Source of the DNA: Paenibacillus terrae
Lineage (GTDB): Bacteria; Bacillota; Bacilli; Paenibacillales; Paenibacillaceae
Assembly: GCF_000943545.1 (NCBI RefSeq)
Contig: NZ_JTHP01000032.1
Coordinates: 1-64,000 of the forward strand
DNA: 64,000 bases
Reading direction: 5' to 3'
Shown here: positions 63,657-64,000 of the stretch, piece by piece
Numbering within the stretch: the stretch's first letter is position 1
Layout: every line of letters begins with the position of its first letter
Made by a program: the position numbers and the translations under genes
The notes under the pieces: generated by a model
Told to the model about the DNA's origin: nothing
Database searches by the model: none
The model's input: the letters and a program-made list of their open reading frames with translations, nothing else

Positions 63657-64000
63657 ATGAATATTGATATTAGCGGACTTCCATCACCTTGTTACCTTGT
63701 TGACGAAAGACTTCTTGTGAAAAACCTTGAGGTTTTAAATTCTGTTCAAGAGCGAACAGGCTGCAATATTTTGCTTGCTCTTAAGGGATTTTCGATGTTT
63801 TCGACATTTCCTCTGGTTGGTAAATATTTAAAAGGTGTAACTTCCAGTTCGCTGTTCGAGGCGAGACTGGGTCGCGAAAAAATGGACAAGGAGGTTCACG
63901 TATACGCACCCGCTTATGTTGACAGTGAATTTGACGAGCTACTGGAGTATGTTGACCACGTCGTTTTCAACTCCTTCGATCAATTGAAACGGTTCAAAAG
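63657..64000 (+). CDS. nspC: carboxynorspermidine decarboxylase (partial, runs off the window)
   Basis: The first 114 codons of a PLP-dependent alanine-racemase-fold decarboxylase. It begins MNIDISGLPSPCYLVDERLL and has the PLP Lys43 in LALKGFSMFSTFPLV, then TSSSLFEARLG, as in NspC. It makes (nor)spermidine from the product of the upstream dehydrogenase. The 3' end lies outside the window. Confidence 0.9.
   Translation, partial: MNIDISGLPSPCYLVDERLLVKNLEVLNSVQERTGCNILLALKGFSMFSTFPLVGKYLKGVTSSSLFEARLGREKMDKEVHVYAPAYVDSEFDELLEYVDHVVFNSFDQLKRFK

Overview
The window is a low- to mid-GC Firmicute chromosome, most like Paenibacillus (polymyxa group). The clues are a polA-mutM-ytaF-coaE-transglycosylase-nrdR block as in Bacillales, an alpha/beta small acid-soluble spore protein, a YjcZ-like peptide, strong AAGGAGG ribosome binding sites, intrinsic terminators after most units, and many families typical of Paenibacillus. 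The genus is inferred from gene content, not from a search.

Layout. 1-1700: a small membrane protein and a stress-type SDR. 1774-7307: phosphate block (PhoR-type kinase, PhoP-type regulator, a soluble CBS-chemoreceptor, pstB, phoU); three Pho boxes of identical layout precede phoP, the CBS-receptor gene and pstB. 7484-13961: DNA repair and housekeeping genes (polA, mutM, ytaF, coaE, lytic transglycosylase, SASP, nrdR). 14003-14263: tRNA-Ala(GGC) and tRNA-Lys(CTT). 14429-15983: MarR/SDR pair. 16231-21190: Btr-like AraC sensor with a Fur-controlled siderophore binding protein and two permeases. 21347-23793: MerR-GNAT-hydrolase operon. 23995-27165: a radical SAM protein and a TetR/lipoamide-dehydrogenase pair. 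27286-29268: an AraC regulator running in frame into a siderophore-binding lipoprotein, with a 37-bp Fur-like palindrome at the junction. 29307-31956: a chemoreceptor gene flanked by direct repeats that carry a DUF4183-type gene and its broken copy. 32045-37000: AlkC/AlkD-like protein, peroxiredoxin, Crp/Fnr regulator, ankyrin-SUKH protein, and a deletion that cut off the 5' ends of a divergent LysR/O-methyltransferase pair.

37360-56028 is mainly sugar transport: fructose operon (fruR-fruK-fruA), a LysR/tautomerase/CMD group, a LicT-type antiterminator with EIIBCA and phospho-beta-glucosidase under two RAT/terminator switches, a LysR-controlled YxjG-type methyltransferase, and an ascorbate-family PTS with transketolase. 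56171-59959 is a small accessory stretch: XRE/HEPN-like pair, YjcZ-like peptide, a frameshifted relic, a phosphodiester glycosidase and a SUKH protein. 59998-62021 is htpG behind a CIRCE element, and 62449 to the end starts a carboxynorspermidine polyamine operon cut by the window edge.

The most interesting signals are the AraC-lipoprotein composite with its embedded Fur operator, the Pho-box-preceded CBS-receptor, the repeat-flanked chemoreceptor, the double-truncation scar, the perfect MerR operator, and CIRCE control of htpG. No CRISPR array, transposase or complete prophage was seen.
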